Of a stretch of 64,000 nucleotides of DNA, positions 36,267 to 45,630 are shown piece by piece. The DNA lies in the NCBI GenBank assembly GCA_029261655.1, contig JAJDAY010000005.1:39840-103839 (forward strand). Reading direction: 5' to 3'. The notes below the pieces were generated by a model. The model made no database searches. It saw nothing but the letters and a program-made list of their open reading frames with translations, and was not told where the DNA came from. Each line of letters starts with the position of its first letter. Positions within the stretch are counted from its first letter, which is position 1. This DNA comes from Nitrospinaceae bacterium (GTDB lineage Bacteria > Nitrospinota > Nitrospinia > Nitrospinales > VA-1). The translations under genes and the position numbers were made by a program.

Positions 36267-37424
36267 ATGAAACCCAGACCCACACGGAAAATAAAGATCG
36301 GCTCCCTCGTTATAGGGGGGGATTCGCCCATTGCCGTTCAAAGTATGGCGGCTACGCAGACTCAGGATCTGGAAGCCACCGCCCGACAGATCGAAATTCT
36401 GCAAGATGCCCATGCCGATGTTATTCGGATTGCCGTCGATAGTGACAAGGATGTGGAGGCTCTCAAGACCCTCAGAAAACAGTTCCCGGACTGCGTTTTG
36501 TCGGTGGATTTGCAGGAAAACTACAAACTTGCGCCCATAGTGGCCCCTTTGGTCAATAAAATCCGCTATAATCCAGGGCATCTGTTCCATCTGGAAAAAG
36601 AAAAGACCATTCGGGAAAAAGTGCAGTTCATCGTCGATGCCGCCAAAGCCAATAATTGCGCGATCCGCATCGGCGTCAATTGCGGTTCGGTCGCTCCGGA
36701 TTATAAGGAAAAATATCCAGACGACTCCACCGAGGCGATGGTGCGTTGCGCGGTCGATCACTGTCAACTGCTGGATGAAATGGGTTTTGAAAACTATGTT
36801 GTGTCGCTCAAGGATTCGGACACCAATCAGGTCATCGACGCCAACCGCAGGTTCGCGAAAGAGCGGCCCGATGTTCCTCTTCATCTGGGAGTGACGGAAG
36901 CGGGGCTGCCGCCTGAGGGCGTCATTAAAACTAGGATCGCTTTCGAGCAGTTGGTCTCGGAGGGAATCGGCGACACCATCCGCGTGTCTCTCACTTTGCC
37001 CAATGAGGAAAAGGGCCAGGAGATCGACGTGGGCCGGGAAATTTTGAAGGACATCAGCGAAGGCCGGTTTCGCTCGGTTCCAAAAAATTTCTTCGACGGC
37101 ATCAACATCATCGCCTGCCCGAGTTGTTCGCGGGTGGAGAATGACAAGTTCGTCGATCTCGCGCAAGACGTACGCAAATTGACCGAGTACGCGGCCAAAT
37201 ACAAACTCACCATCGCCGTGATGGGATGCAGAGTCAACGGGCCGGGAGAGACGGACGACGCCGATTTGGGTCTGTGGTGCGGACCGTCCAGGGTGAACTT
37301 GAAAAAAGGCACCGAGGAACTCGGGTCTTATGCGTATAATGAAATTCTGGGCGAGTTGAAAAAAGAAGTCGATCAAATTATTCAGGAACGTTTCGGGGCG
37401 TTGGAGCCGACCGGGCCAGCGTGA
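36267..37424 (+). CDS. ispG: 4-hydroxy-3-methylbut-2-enyl diphosphate synthase
   Basis: 385 residues, GcpE family. N-terminal TIM barrel ([18 protein letters not shown]), C-terminal [4Fe-4S] domain with Cys in IACPSCSR and [10 protein letters not shown] plus the conserved Glu. It carries out the penultimate step of the MEP isoprenoid pathway. The antisense strand has an unusually long open frame (36243-37436), which is a codon-bias shadow. ATG 36267 fits the family start [12 protein letters not shown]. Confidence 0.95.
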   Translation: MKPRPTRKIKIGSLVIGGDSPIAVQSMAATQTQDLEATARQIEILQDAHADVIRIAVDSDKDVEALKTLRKQFPDCVLSVDLQENYKLAPIVAPLVNKIRYNPGHLFHLEKEKTIREKVQFIVDAAKANNCAIRIGVNCGSVAPDYKEKYPDDSTEAMVRCAVDHCQLLDEMGFENYVVSLKDSDTNQVIDANRRFAKERPDVPLHLGVTEAGLPPEGVIKTRIAFEQLVSEGIGDTIRVSLTLPNEEKGQEIDVGREILKDISEGRFRSVPKNFFDGINIIACPSCSRVENDKFVDLAQDVRKLTEYAAKYKLTIAVMGCRVNGPGETDDADLGLWCGPSRVNLKKGTEELGSYAYNEILGELKKEVDQIIQERFGALEPTGPA

Positions 37425-37529
37425 CGCTGGGTCCAATATGAACGCGCCATGGATTTATAGCTTTTAGGGGCTCGAAAGCGAAGCCTTAAATTTTTCCTCC
37501 CCGAGTTGTGGGGTAAAGAGGGATAGAAA

Positions 37530-38903
37530 ATGGAATTGGTTGTCGAGGAGTTGGATAAACTCAAACGCAAGTTGCAGATCACCGTCCCTGAGGATGTTGT
37601 GTCCGAAAAGGTGGACAAGGCTTATAAAGAATTGAACCGGCAAATCAAAATGCCGGGTTTCCGTCCGGGAAAAATCCCGCAGAACATTCTGGAAAAGCAG
37701 GTGCCGATCCATTCTTTCACCGAAATGTTTCAGGAAATGATGCAGGATTATTACGACAAGGCCCTTAAACAAACGGGTCTTGTTCCTGCGGGACAACCGG
37801 AGATCGAAAATACTGAACTGGAAAACCTCAAAAAAAACGCTCCGTTTAAGTTTTCCGTAGTTCTCGATGTCAAACCGACCCTGCAGGTAAAAAATTACAA
37901 AGGACTGAAATTCAAAAAGCAGGAAGCTAAGGTCAGCGAAGAAGAAGTGGAAAGCGCGATCCAAAGCATTCTCGCACCGCATGGGGTGGTTGAGCACTAC
38001 GAAGATGACGATCATGCAATCGTAAAAGGCGATTTTTTGCTCATGGACTTTGAGGGTTCTCTGGACGGAGAACCGTTGGACAAGGGTTCGGCTAAGGACT
38101 ATAAGGTCCGAATTGGCGAGAAAAAGATGATCGAAGGTTTTGAGGATCAATTGGTCGGCCACAAATTGGGTGAGGAGTTTGAAGTCAAGGTCATCCTGCC
38201 CAGTAACTGGGATAATAAAGTGAGGCGGGTCAGCATGCCCATCCCTGGCTCCGATTCGGAAGCGGAGCAGGATCAGGCGGTTTTCAAGGTGAAAATCAAG
38301 GAAGTCCGGCAACAGATTTTGCCGGAGCTCGACGATGAAATCGCCGAAAAAGAGGGGTTTGCTAATGTAGACGCCTTTCGCCGGGGCGTCAAAACTGAAC
38401 TTCAGGCCCAAAAGGAACAACAGGAAGAACTTCGCATTAAAGAGGATATTTTCAATCAACTGGTCAAGGACACTGAAGCCGATCCTCCCGAAACATTGAT
38501 CAAACGGGAACTCAAGTTCATGATCGAGGGAATGAAGTACCAGATCCAGCAGTCAGGCATGAAACTGGAAGATTCCGGATTCGAGCCTGAACAGGCCGAG
38601 AAAGAGTGGCTGGAAAAAGCCACCTTCAACACTAAAGGTTATATGATTCTGGAAGCCATCGCCGGGAATGAAAATATTCACGTGACCCAGACCGACCTGG
38701 ATGAGGAATATAAAAAACTTGCGGAACAGACCAAACAAAAAACCGAAGATATCAAAAGAGGGATGATGGCCAATGCGGAGTCTCTTAGCCAGACCAGCTC
38801 CAAAATTTTAGGCCAAAAAACCATGAACTTTTTATATTCCCACTGTGAGTTTGAATATGTAAAGGAATTGGACTCTCAAAAAAACGACGAGCCATCTCAA
38901 TAA
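37530..38903 (+). CDS. tig: Trigger factor, ribosome-associated chaperone
   Basis: 457 residues. The N-terminal ribosome-binding domain has the signature PGFRPGKIP near residue 45. The middle FKBP-type PPIase domain (about 155-250) includes GDFLLMDFEGSLDGEPL and MIEGFEDQLVGHKLGEEF. The long C-terminal helical cradle ends in acidic residues. It binds nascent chains at the ribosome exit. A GGGTAAAGAGGGA site precedes ATG 37530. clpP/clpX, its frequent neighbours, are not here. Confidence 0.95.
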   Translation: MELVVEELDKLKRKLQITVPEDVVSEKVDKAYKELNRQIKMPGFRPGKIPQNILEKQVPIHSFTEMFQEMMQDYYDKALKQTGLVPAGQPEIENTELENLKKNAPFKFSVVLDVKPTLQVKNYKGLKFKKQEAKVSEEEVESAIQSILAPHGVVEHYEDDDHAIVKGDFLLMDFEGSLDGEPLDKGSAKDYKVRIGEKKMIEGFEDQLVGHKLGEEFEVKVILPSNWDNKVRRVSMPIPGSDSEAEQDQAVFKVKIKEVRQQILPELDDEIAEKEGFANVDAFRRGVKTELQAQKEQQEELRIKEDIFNQLVKDTEADPPETLIKRELKFMIEGMKYQIQQSGMKLEDSGFEPEQAEKEWLEKATFNTKGYMILEAIAGNENIHVTQTDLDEEYKKLAEQTKQKTEDIKRGMMANAESLSQTSSKILGQKTMNFLYSHCEFEYVKELDSQKNDEPSQ

Positions 38904-38933
38904 ATTTCTGACCCCCGCCAAATACAGAAGATA

Positions 38934-39053
38934 TCACTCCCCAAGTAAATGAAATGCCCCGTACTTGAAACCAACGGCTAGAAAAACGGCTACCGCTAAT
39001 AATACTCCGACCACTAATAAACCGGCACTCAAAGATCCATAGGTTGTTTTCAT
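38934..39053 (-). CDS. Small single-TM protein, 39 residues
   Basis: ATG 39053 (GGGAG about 10 nt before it) begins a 39-residue protein: a polar MKTTYGSLSAG start, one hydrophobic span (LLVVGVLLAVAVFLAVGF) and a short KYGAFHLLGE tail. It sits alone in an otherwise empty gap, antisense to and convergent with tig. The hydrophobic span and clean start make it credible; no family known. Confidence 0.5.
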   Translation of the reverse strand: MKTTYGSLSAGLLVVGVLLAVAVFLAVGFKYGAFHLLGE

Positions 39054-39437
39054 GGAAGAAGCTCCCAAAATGTTTTAACTTAAAATCATAGTTCAAACAG
39101 ACACCCTAATTATGATAAGGCGGGAATAGATGCAGGTCAAATCTGATAAAGGAAAATATTGTTTCATAAAAGTAGAAGTCAAAAAACCGTTGGGATAACG
39201 TTGATTAATTGTGCGACGTTTTCTTTGATCAAAGAAGAAATTGAACAGGCCAGACTTGTTCAAACCAGATAGTTTGAAATTTGTCGAACAAGTTATAAGG
39301 GAATCCCTTTAGATGTTTTACAGGTACAGCATGTTATAATTTCAAAAATAGAGCGTTATCAAAATTTAAACACGATCTGTCTGTCCAAGGGATTGACTTT
39401 CAATTAAGAAACTTCGTTTAAGAAAGACCACAATTTT
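39054..39437. other. Intergenic, nothing recognised
   Basis: About 380 AT-rich bp between the small minus-strand ORF and the solute-binding protein gene. They should carry both promoters, but I see no clear -35/-10 pair, repeat or ORF. Confidence 0.4.
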
Positions 39438-40265
39438 ATGACACGAGCAAAACCAATAAACACATACCCGCTGCAAATTTGGGTATATTTTTTTATTTTT
39501 CTAATTTGTGGGAGTTTTCAGCCAACATGGGCTAATGAATCCGTTCCCTCTCCCAAGTTTAATAAAATTTTAAAAGAGGGAGTTCTTCGTGTGGGGGTTT
39601 CCTTATTCACCCCCTGGGTTATGAAGAAAAAAAATGGAGAATTAGCGGGTTTCGAAATTGATGTTGCCAAAAAGTTGTCAAAGGATATGGGAGTGACACC
39701 TGAATTTATTTCCTACGACTGGGAAAAACTGATTCCCGCTCTCATTGACGGCAAGATAGATATTATTATTGCGGGAATGTCGATCACCCCGAAACGAGCC
39801 TTGAAAATAAATTTCAGTTTGCCCTATGCAACATCGGGAACCGGTTTGGCGACCCATACGGAGGCGACGAAACACATAAAAAGCGTGAAAGAACTCAACC
39901 AGAAATCCATTAAGATTGGCGTGGTTTCAGAAACCGTTTCGGAAAGTCTTGCCAGACAAGTGTTTGATAAAGCTGTGATCCATGTTTTCCAAAAAAGCAA
40001 AGAAGCCGAAGACGCAATAGTAAATGGGAAAATCCATGCCTATATGGAATCCGAACCCATCCCGCGCTTTATTGCCCTGGAGCATCCTGAAAAAGTGGAT
40101 GTCCCTTTATCCGAACCGCTTTTGATAACCAAGACTGGGTTCGCGATCAACAAGGGAGACGCGGATTTTCTCAGTTTCCTGAATTCCTGGATCATTTCCC
40201 GGGAAGCGGATACCTGGCTGGAATCTACCCACGACTATTGGTTTGAGTCATTAAAATGGAAGTAG
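39438..40265 (+). CDS. Family 3 periplasmic solute-binding protein
   Basis: A 275-residue protein with a signal peptide (about residues 1-32, cut near TWANES) and a type II periplasmic fold: LRVGVSLFTPWVMKKKNGEL, then GFEIDVAKKLSKDMGV and IIAGMSITPKRALKINFSLP. This family binds amino acids or similar small molecules. No permease or ATPase gene adjoins it, so it may serve a distant importer or act as a sensor. It overlaps the next gene by 10 nt. Confidence 0.88.
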   Translation: MTRAKPINTYPLQIWVYFFIFLICGSFQPTWANESVPSPKFNKILKEGVLRVGVSLFTPWVMKKKNGELAGFEIDVAKKLSKDMGVTPEFISYDWEKLIPALIDGKIDIIIAGMSITPKRALKINFSLPYATSGTGLATHTEATKHIKSVKELNQKSIKIGVVSETVSESLARQVFDKAVIHVFQKSKEAEDAIVNGKIHAYMESEPIPRFIALEHPEKVDVPLSEPLLITKTGFAINKGDADFLSFLNSWIISREADTWLESTHDYWFESLKWK

Positions 40266-40648
40266 AATTTAATTCATTCAGATTAGAGGGGAAACTCTTT
40301 TCCCAATGGGTTCTGTTCAGTCTTTTGGCCATTGGGATTTCTCTGTGGGGAAACGTGATTGTTTCGGCGGGTCCCTCCACAAAAATATTCGAGGAAAAAA
40401 AATCCAGAGTTCCTTTATCCGAGAGGGCATTGGACCCGTCCAAAGAATGGAGAACGCCTGAAGAGGAAAAACAACTCTGGCGGGAAATGGAAGAAAATAA
40501 ATTAAAAATCCAAAAAGGCCGAATTAAGAAAAAATCATCCCCTCTCTATGATTCCGTTGAGGATCGAGAAACCTGGGATCCCTATTCCCCAACTAACAAG
40601 CAAGGCAACTATACCACCCCTCCAACGCTTTTTAAGTTTCGGTTTTGA
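40256..40648 (+). CDS. Membrane-anchored or secreted hypothetical protein
   Basis: 130 residues beginning inside the end of the solute-binding gene. There is one hydrophobic segment (about 17-37, WVLFSLLAIGISLWGNVIVSA), either signal peptide or anchor. The rest is charged and Pro-rich with no domain (EEEKQLWREMEENKLKIQKG, helical). The 10-nt overlap suggests co-expression with the binding protein. No family recognised. Confidence 0.65.
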   Translation: MEVEFNSFRLEGKLFSQWVLFSLLAIGISLWGNVIVSAGPSTKIFEEKKSRVPLSERALDPSKEWRTPEEEKQLWREMEENKLKIQKGRIKKKSSPLYDSVEDRETWDPYSPTNKQGNYTTPPTLFKFRF

Positions 40649-40750
40649 CGAGTTTAATTTAAATTAAACTTATGGTAGAAGGTTCCGATAAAGAAAAATA
40701 AAAGGCCCCTCAGTGTTAAATTCTCCGAAGACCTATTAGGATAGGCACTC

Positions 40751-41500
40751 ATGGAATGTCCCAAATGTGGTCATGAGCAAAGTCCAGATGATACCTGCCT
40801 GCAATGCGGAATCGTCTTTGCTAAATATCGCGAAATTCAGCAAAGAAAATTTGAGAAGCAGCCTCCGCCTGCCGAAGCCTGTGAACCTCAAACCGTAACT
40901 CTAGACAACGGAACGGAAACTTTTTTCAATACTATATTTCATCCACGATTGATTGCCTGGCAACCTGTTTCGACTCCGGCGATGGCGGCTCTATCAGCCG
41001 GCTTTGCCATTATGGTGTATCTGTTGGCCAGCAAAAATTTAATGGGTTCCGATTCCACGATATTGTATCTGACCCACAATGTGAACCTGGTATTCCACGA
41101 AGCGGGCCATTGGATATTCGGGATTTTTGGCAACAGAACCCTCACGATTTTTGGAGGTAGCCTGAATCAGGTATTGATACCGGTGATTGTGACGATTGCC
41201 TTTTGGACCAAAAGGGATACGGTGGGTTTCGCGTTTGGCCTGTTCTGGCTATTTGAAAACCTGCTCGATGTCGCCGTCTATATGGCGGATGCCCGGGCGC
41301 TGGTCTTGCCCCTGATCGGAGGATTGGGGGAAGACGCTCATGACTGGCGCAATCTTTTCCTTCATTTTGGATTGATCGATCAGGACACCGCTATAGCGGC
41401 CAAAACCCGATTTGTCGGATGGGTTGGCATCATCGCCACCTGGATCTGGTTTCTTTGGAGATGGGCGGTTTCCAGAAAGTCCACCTCCGGCTCCGCCTGA
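40751..41500 (+). CDS. Zinc-ribbon membrane protein with HEAGH metalloprotease-like motif
   Basis: The N-terminus is a short zinc ribbon (CPKCGHEQSPDDTCLQCG, residues 3-20). Four or five membrane spans follow from about residue 78. Just after one span lies FHEAGHWIFGIFG (about 115-127), an HExxH motif as in membrane-embedded M50-type proteases. A later conserved-looking GLIDQD and DARALVLPLIGG could supply other ligands, but the canonical LDG of site-2 proteases is not evident. It may be a small intramembrane protease or a degenerate relative; substrate unknown. Confidence 0.75.
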   Translation: MECPKCGHEQSPDDTCLQCGIVFAKYREIQQRKFEKQPPPAEACEPQTVTLDNGTETFFNTIFHPRLIAWQPVSTPAMAALSAGFAIMVYLLASKNLMGSDSTILYLTHNVNLVFHEAGHWIFGIFGNRTLTIFGGSLNQVLIPVIVTIAFWTKRDTVGFAFGLFWLFENLLDVAVYMADARALVLPLIGGLGEDAHDWRNLFLHFGLIDQDTAIAAKTRFVGWVGIIATWIWFLWRWAVSRKSTSGSA

Positions 41501-41855
41501 AATTCCCCACACCGGAGGGTATTTTAAAGTATTTCATAATAAGTGTATCAATTATTATAAGTATTTGATATTATTTGATTAACAATGTAGTTCCTCCTGT
41601 TTGGACCTTCATCATAACTATCCGAAATTCAACGATTTTAGAATTGGTATCTTCTTTGCATTCCTTCTTGTCTTAAAAATTCGGAATCTTTTTCAAAATA
41701 CAACGGGAAATGAATATTTTCCGGGAAAAAGCTTTGATTCGGTGCATGGAGTTCGGTGCTTTACCAGGATCAGTGTGTCCCCAAACAATCATTCAGAAGA
41801 AACTTAGTTGCAAACTTTATTAACTTTAAACCGAAACTTAAAACAAGGAAAATTG
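41501..41855. other. Intergenic, nothing recognised
   Basis: About 355 AT-rich bp. Short open frames on the plus strand (from 41601 and 41756) have no ribosome site and no coding character. The region probably carries the cytochrome gene promoter. Confidence 0.4.
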
Positions 41856-42524
41856 ATGAAAACTGTTATTTTTATTCTGTTATTCATTCCGTCAATCGCT
41901 TTTGCGGCGCCTCTCCAGGAAAAATACACCGACCTGCCCGATCCAATATCCGTTGATGCTGGTAAAAAACTGTATCAGGAAAATGGTTGTTCATTGTGTC
42001 ATGGTGACCAGGGCCGTGGAGACGGTCCTCTTGCGGAAGGGCTAAATAATAAGCCCCGTAACTTTCAGGATTATGAAGAGATGAAGCGTATGCCCACCAT
42101 ACGCATGGAGCAAGCCATTCATAATGGTTTGAAAGGAACCGCCATGCCGGCGTTTGGCCAATTTTCAGACGATGAAATTGGAGTCCTGACAAATTATTTG
42201 CGATCATTTCTGGTGAAGTCCTATAGCGATCTCAAAATGTGCGCCTTTCAAACCTACCACATTAACGCAAAAAACCTGCGTAAGCCCTTTCGTGTGGAAG
42301 TGGATGAACCCGAAAAATTCAATGCGAAAGTCCGGGGAAAAACTATTTCATTTAATGGAAAAAACTGGCCGAATCTGCTGGATAGAAAAAATCATAGAAC
42401 CCACTTCAGGGTGATGAAAGACGACCAAATTGTGTCCCTGATCTCTGTGAAAATAAATCGTTGCCAAAAAGAGATGGACGAGATGTTAAAAAACCTTTCG
42501 TTTAAAAAGGCAGGTTTAAATTAA
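41856..42524 (+). CDS. Mono-haem c-type cytochrome with C-terminal extension
   Basis: From ATG 41856, with AAGGAAA at good spacing, the product has a signal peptide (cut near AFAAP) and a cytochrome c domain with CSLCH at about residue 43 and a Met ligand likely in GTAMPAFGQFSDDE. About 90 further residues lack haem motifs (TYHINAKNLRKPFRVEVDE). It is a periplasmic electron carrier or a sensor with a non-haem tail. A strong terminator follows, so it is expressed alone. Confidence 0.85.
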   Translation: MKTVIFILLFIPSIAFAAPLQEKYTDLPDPISVDAGKKLYQENGCSLCHGDQGRGDGPLAEGLNNKPRNFQDYEEMKRMPTIRMEQAIHNGLKGTAMPAFGQFSDDEIGVLTNYLRSFLVKSYSDLKMCAFQTYHINAKNLRKPFRVEVDEPEKFNAKVRGKTISFNGKNWPNLLDRKNHRTHFRVMKDDQIVSLISVKINRCQKEMDEMLKNLSFKKAGLN

Positions 42525-42560
42525 TCGTCCTTGACGGTAAGGTAGTCTTTAAAAGTTTAG

Positions 42561-42594
42561 AAATCCGGGCCACTTGTGGCTCGGATTTTTTTTT
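42561..42594 (+). terminator. Rho-independent terminator after cytochrome gene
   Basis: A 13-bp stem (AAATCCGGGCCAC with its complement, one G-T pair) on a TT turn, followed by nine or more T. Confidence 0.9.
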
Positions 42595-42853
42595 ATTGCC
42601 GTCGATCGTCAGATTGCAATATTTCCTGCTATATAAAACGAATTCCTTAAGAATTCTTCGGAAAATTTTCATGCCTCGGACCTCTTCCGGGTAGATGCGG
42701 TATTTCAATGATTTTGAGAAAAACCTCCTCTGCGGGATCTCTTTATCCTAACTTAACTTATTGATTTATTGTTGAATATGGCCGTGGACTGTGCGATTCT
42801 GGTTCCTATTCCTGTAATCCAAATCACCCCTGGACAAATATAGCGAGCCGTTT

Positions 42854-44536
42854 ATGGACCAATTATTTATTCTTCTCAGGTACCGCCGGGTTGCCTGGAA
42901 AAATAATTTCTCCCGTCCCACACGCGAGAAAAAAATCCGCTGGTCGGTGATCTCTGTGATGGCGGCGTTGTTTGTTTACGGTGATTTTATGTTTTTTTTG
43001 CGCATCGTTCGTTATCTGGACAGACTTCCCGTGCAAATTGGAGAGGAAATCATCGCGCAAATGATAAACGTTATATTCCTCACGCTTTTCGTCATGGTTT
43101 GGTTTTCCAGTCTCATTGTATCTTTGTCCGTTTTTTATATGTCAAAGGATTTAGAGCTTATTCATTCCCTGCCCGTCAAGTTGGAGCCCTTTATTTTTTC
43201 CCGATTCCAGCAGGGAGTGATTCACAGTTCCTGGATGGTTCTGTTGTTCACGGTGCCCATTTTTTCTGCCTACGGGTATTACTTCCAGGTTCCCTGGACT
43301 TATTATTTTTATCTGCTCTTCAATATATTGCCCTTTATCATTCTGGCCTGCCTGCTTGGAACCATAGTCATTATGGGCTTGATGCGTTATTTTCCCGCTA
43401 AAAAAGCCCATCAGACGCTTTCATTTCTTGGGCTGATATTTTTAGTGGGGGCGGTGGTTTATCTGCGCTTTCTTTCCCCTGAAAAATTTTTTGGTCAGGA
43501 AATCTCGGACGAAAGAATCATTCTGTTTATGGAGAGCTTGAAGGTTCCTGATTACAAATTTCTTCCCAACAGCTGGATGTCGTATGGGCTTACGAGTTGG
43601 GTGGGAGGCGACTTTAAAATCGCGCTGACGCAGTCGCTTTATCTTTACACAACATCTTTGGCGGGTTTGGGGGCTCTTTGGACCACCGGTCGAAAAATAT
43701 ATTTTAAGGGCTGGACTCTGGTGCAGGAATCTAACCAAGCCCCATCACTCAAAAAAGAGTGGGAAAAATCCAAAAACGCCTTTTGGAAAAAGCTTCCCAT
43801 CGGTTCTATTCAGCGGGTTCTGCTTGAAAAAGACATGAAAATTTTCCGGCGGGACCCTGAACAGTGGTCTCAGATTTTCATTCTCTGCGCGCTGGTTTTT
43901 GTTTACATCTTCAACATCATGAATCTGCCGTTGAGTAATGTGGTGCTGAAAAATGTTATTTCTGTTTTAAATATTGGTTTGATCGGGTTTGTACTGTCGG
44001 CCCTGGTTTCCCGGTTTGTGTTTTCCGCAACCAGCCTGGAGGGGAAAAGCATGTGGGCTATATACAGCGCTCCCGTAGAAATGAAAAAGTTTCTTTGGAG
44101 CAAGTTCTGGATGTTTTTTCCACCCCTTCTTATAATCGCGGAGTTTTTATTATTGGTCTCCAACTATATTCTGCAAGTGGACAGTTATGTCATGACGGTT
44201 TCTTTTGCCGGTGTCTTTCTGCTCACCTTGGGACTTGTGGGAATGGGTATCGGGCTGGGAGCGGTCTATCCTTCGTTCAATCACGACAATATATCTGAGA
44301 TCCCCGCAGGAACGGGGGGAATACTTTTTATGACCATGAGTCTGGGTTTTGTCGGACTGGTTCTGATGCTGGTGGGCCGTCCCATGTACGTGCACTTCAA
44401 TGAAAAGTTTTTATATAAATCCCTGGGCGGGATCGACGTTCCCATTTGCTACGCCCTGATTTTTATACTCTCCCTGACAGTCGCCTACTTACCCATTGAC
44501 CGGGGGATTCGTTCTCTGAATAAAATGGATCTATAA
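42854..44536 (+). CDS. ABC-2-like exporter permease, polytopic
   Basis: A 560-residue membrane protein with about 12 predicted spans in two clusters (residues about 32-270 and 350-545) and a soluble linker between them. Its pattern (FYMSKDLELIHSLPVKLEPF, LLEKDMKIFRRDPEQWSQI) fits the putative ABC-exporter permease family in which the ATPase is encoded separately. No ATPase gene adjoins it in this window, so the cargo and partner are unknown. Confidence 0.75.
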   Translation: MDQLFILLRYRRVAWKNNFSRPTREKKIRWSVISVMAALFVYGDFMFFLRIVRYLDRLPVQIGEEIIAQMINVIFLTLFVMVWFSSLIVSLSVFYMSKDLELIHSLPVKLEPFIFSRFQQGVIHSSWMVLLFTVPIFSAYGYYFQVPWTYYFYLLFNILPFIILACLLGTIVIMGLMRYFPAKKAHQTLSFLGLIFLVGAVVYLRFLSPEKFFGQEISDERIILFMESLKVPDYKFLPNSWMSYGLTSWVGGDFKIALTQSLYLYTTSLAGLGALWTTGRKIYFKGWTLVQESNQAPSLKKEWEKSKNAFWKKLPIGSIQRVLLEKDMKIFRRDPEQWSQIFILCALVFVYIFNIMNLPLSNVVLKNVISVLNIGLIGFVLSALVSRFVFSATSLEGKSMWAIYSAPVEMKKFLWSKFWMFFPPLLIIAEFLLLVSNYILQVDSYVMTVSFAGVFLLTLGLVGMGIGLGAVYPSFNHDNISEIPAGTGGILFMTMSLGFVGLVLMLVGRPMYVHFNEKFLYKSLGGIDVPICYALIFILSLTVAYLPIDRGIRSLNKMDL

Positions 44537-44556
44537 TTTAAAAGAGTAAAAAAATT

Positions 44557-45630
44557 TCAGGCGGGTTGTTGCTGGGTGATGCAATGAAGACCTCCAAAAC
44601 CCATGAGCAGTTCCCGGCAGGGGAGGGGGACGATCTTCCGGTCCGGGAAAAGATTTTGCAGAATGGACACCGCTTTTTTATCATTGGGAACGTTGAATAC
44701 GGGAAGCAGAACGGTTTTGTTGCCGATATAAAAATTGGCGTAGCTTGCCGGCAGTCTTATGGAATTTTCTTTAACCCCTCCAGGCATGGGAAGGCGGATG
44801 ACGTTTAAACTATTTCCATCCTGATCTGTCGCCGATAACAGTGTCTGGTAATTTTCATTCAGCTTTTTGTAGTTTGCGGCTGTGGAATCCTCTTCCCAGG
44901 AACAGACCACCGTGGTGGGATTGACAAAACGGGCCAGATTGTCAATGTGCCCACCGGTATCGTCGCCCTCAATAATTTCACCCTGCAACCAAATGATATT
45001 TTTTGCCCCAAGGTAATTTTTTAGAATAATTTCTATAGCATCCTGATCCAATCCTTCATTTCGATTGTCGTTCAGCAGACAGGATTCCGTCGTGAGGCAG
45101 GTGCCCAAACCGTTGACATCAATAGCCCCCCCTTCCAGCACTCTTTGAGGCTCAAAAGTGGGTAATTTGAGATGACGTGCGATTTCTTTGCCAGCCCGGT
45201 TATCCAGTTCCCCATCGTAATTATCTGACTCTAAGTCGTACTTGTCGCCCCATGCGTTGAATTGCCAGTTGTTGAACGCGATTTGTCTGTTTGATGAATC
45301 GCCGGACACCAGAAAATTCGGGCCATAATCCCTGATCCAGGCATCATTGGTGGGAATGATATAAAATCGTAACGAGTCCAGAAGTACCCCCGCGTCCGCT
45401 AATTTTGTTTTTACGTATTCCAGCGAGGCCGTATCATTTACCAGAATGTGAACGGTTTCTCCAGGAGCAAGAGCTCGCAGGATCGAAATATAGGTTTGCT
45501 CCACTATGGGTAAAACGGAGGCATTCCAGGTTCCCCGATTATGGGGCCATGCGAGCCAGGTTCCTGAATGCGGTTCCCATTCCGCAGGCATTCGGTATCC
45601 AAGGTCGGCGGGATATTGAAAATCAGTCAT
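44557..45630 (-). CDS. aguA: Agmatine deiminase
   Basis: Guanidino-group-modifying fold: WIRDYGPNF, EGGAIDVNG and EGDDTGGHIDNLARF contribute substrate-binding Asp, Glu and His, and the catalytic Cys is in LLMGFGGLHCITQQ at the C-terminus. It hydrolyses agmatine to N-carbamoylputrescine and ammonia. ATG 45630 (MTDFQYPADLGYRMPAEWEP) is chosen since it overlaps the aguB stop by 8 nt; the frame is open to 45717, inside aguB. Together the pair makes putrescine from arginine-derived agmatine. Confidence 0.93.
   Translation of the reverse strand: MTDFQYPADLGYRMPAEWEPHSGTWLAWPHNRGTWNASVLPIVEQTYISILRALAPGETVHILVNDTASLEYVKTKLADAGVLLDSLRFYIIPTNDAWIRDYGPNFLVSGDSSNRQIAFNNWQFNAWGDKYDLESDNYDGELDNRAGKEIARHLKLPTFEPQRVLEGGAIDVNGLGTCLTTESCLLNDNRNEGLDQDAIEIILKNYLGAKNIIWLQGEIIEGDDTGGHIDNLARFVNPTTVVCSWEEDSTAANYKKLNENYQTLLSATDQDGNSLNVIRLPMPGGVKENSIRLPASYANFYIGNKTVLLPVFNVPNDKKAVSILQNLFPDRKIVPLPCRELLMGFGGLHCITQQQPA

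Noticed and set aside
36243..37436. A 397-codon open frame antisense to ispG
   Set aside because: It covers ispG almost end to end, which has full catalytic motifs; the antisense frame has no recognisable domain and is a codon-bias shadow.
37464..38459. A 331-codon open frame antisense to tig
   Set aside because: Trigger factor on the plus strand has signature motifs throughout; the antisense product is low-complexity Phe/Leu-rich shadow sequence.
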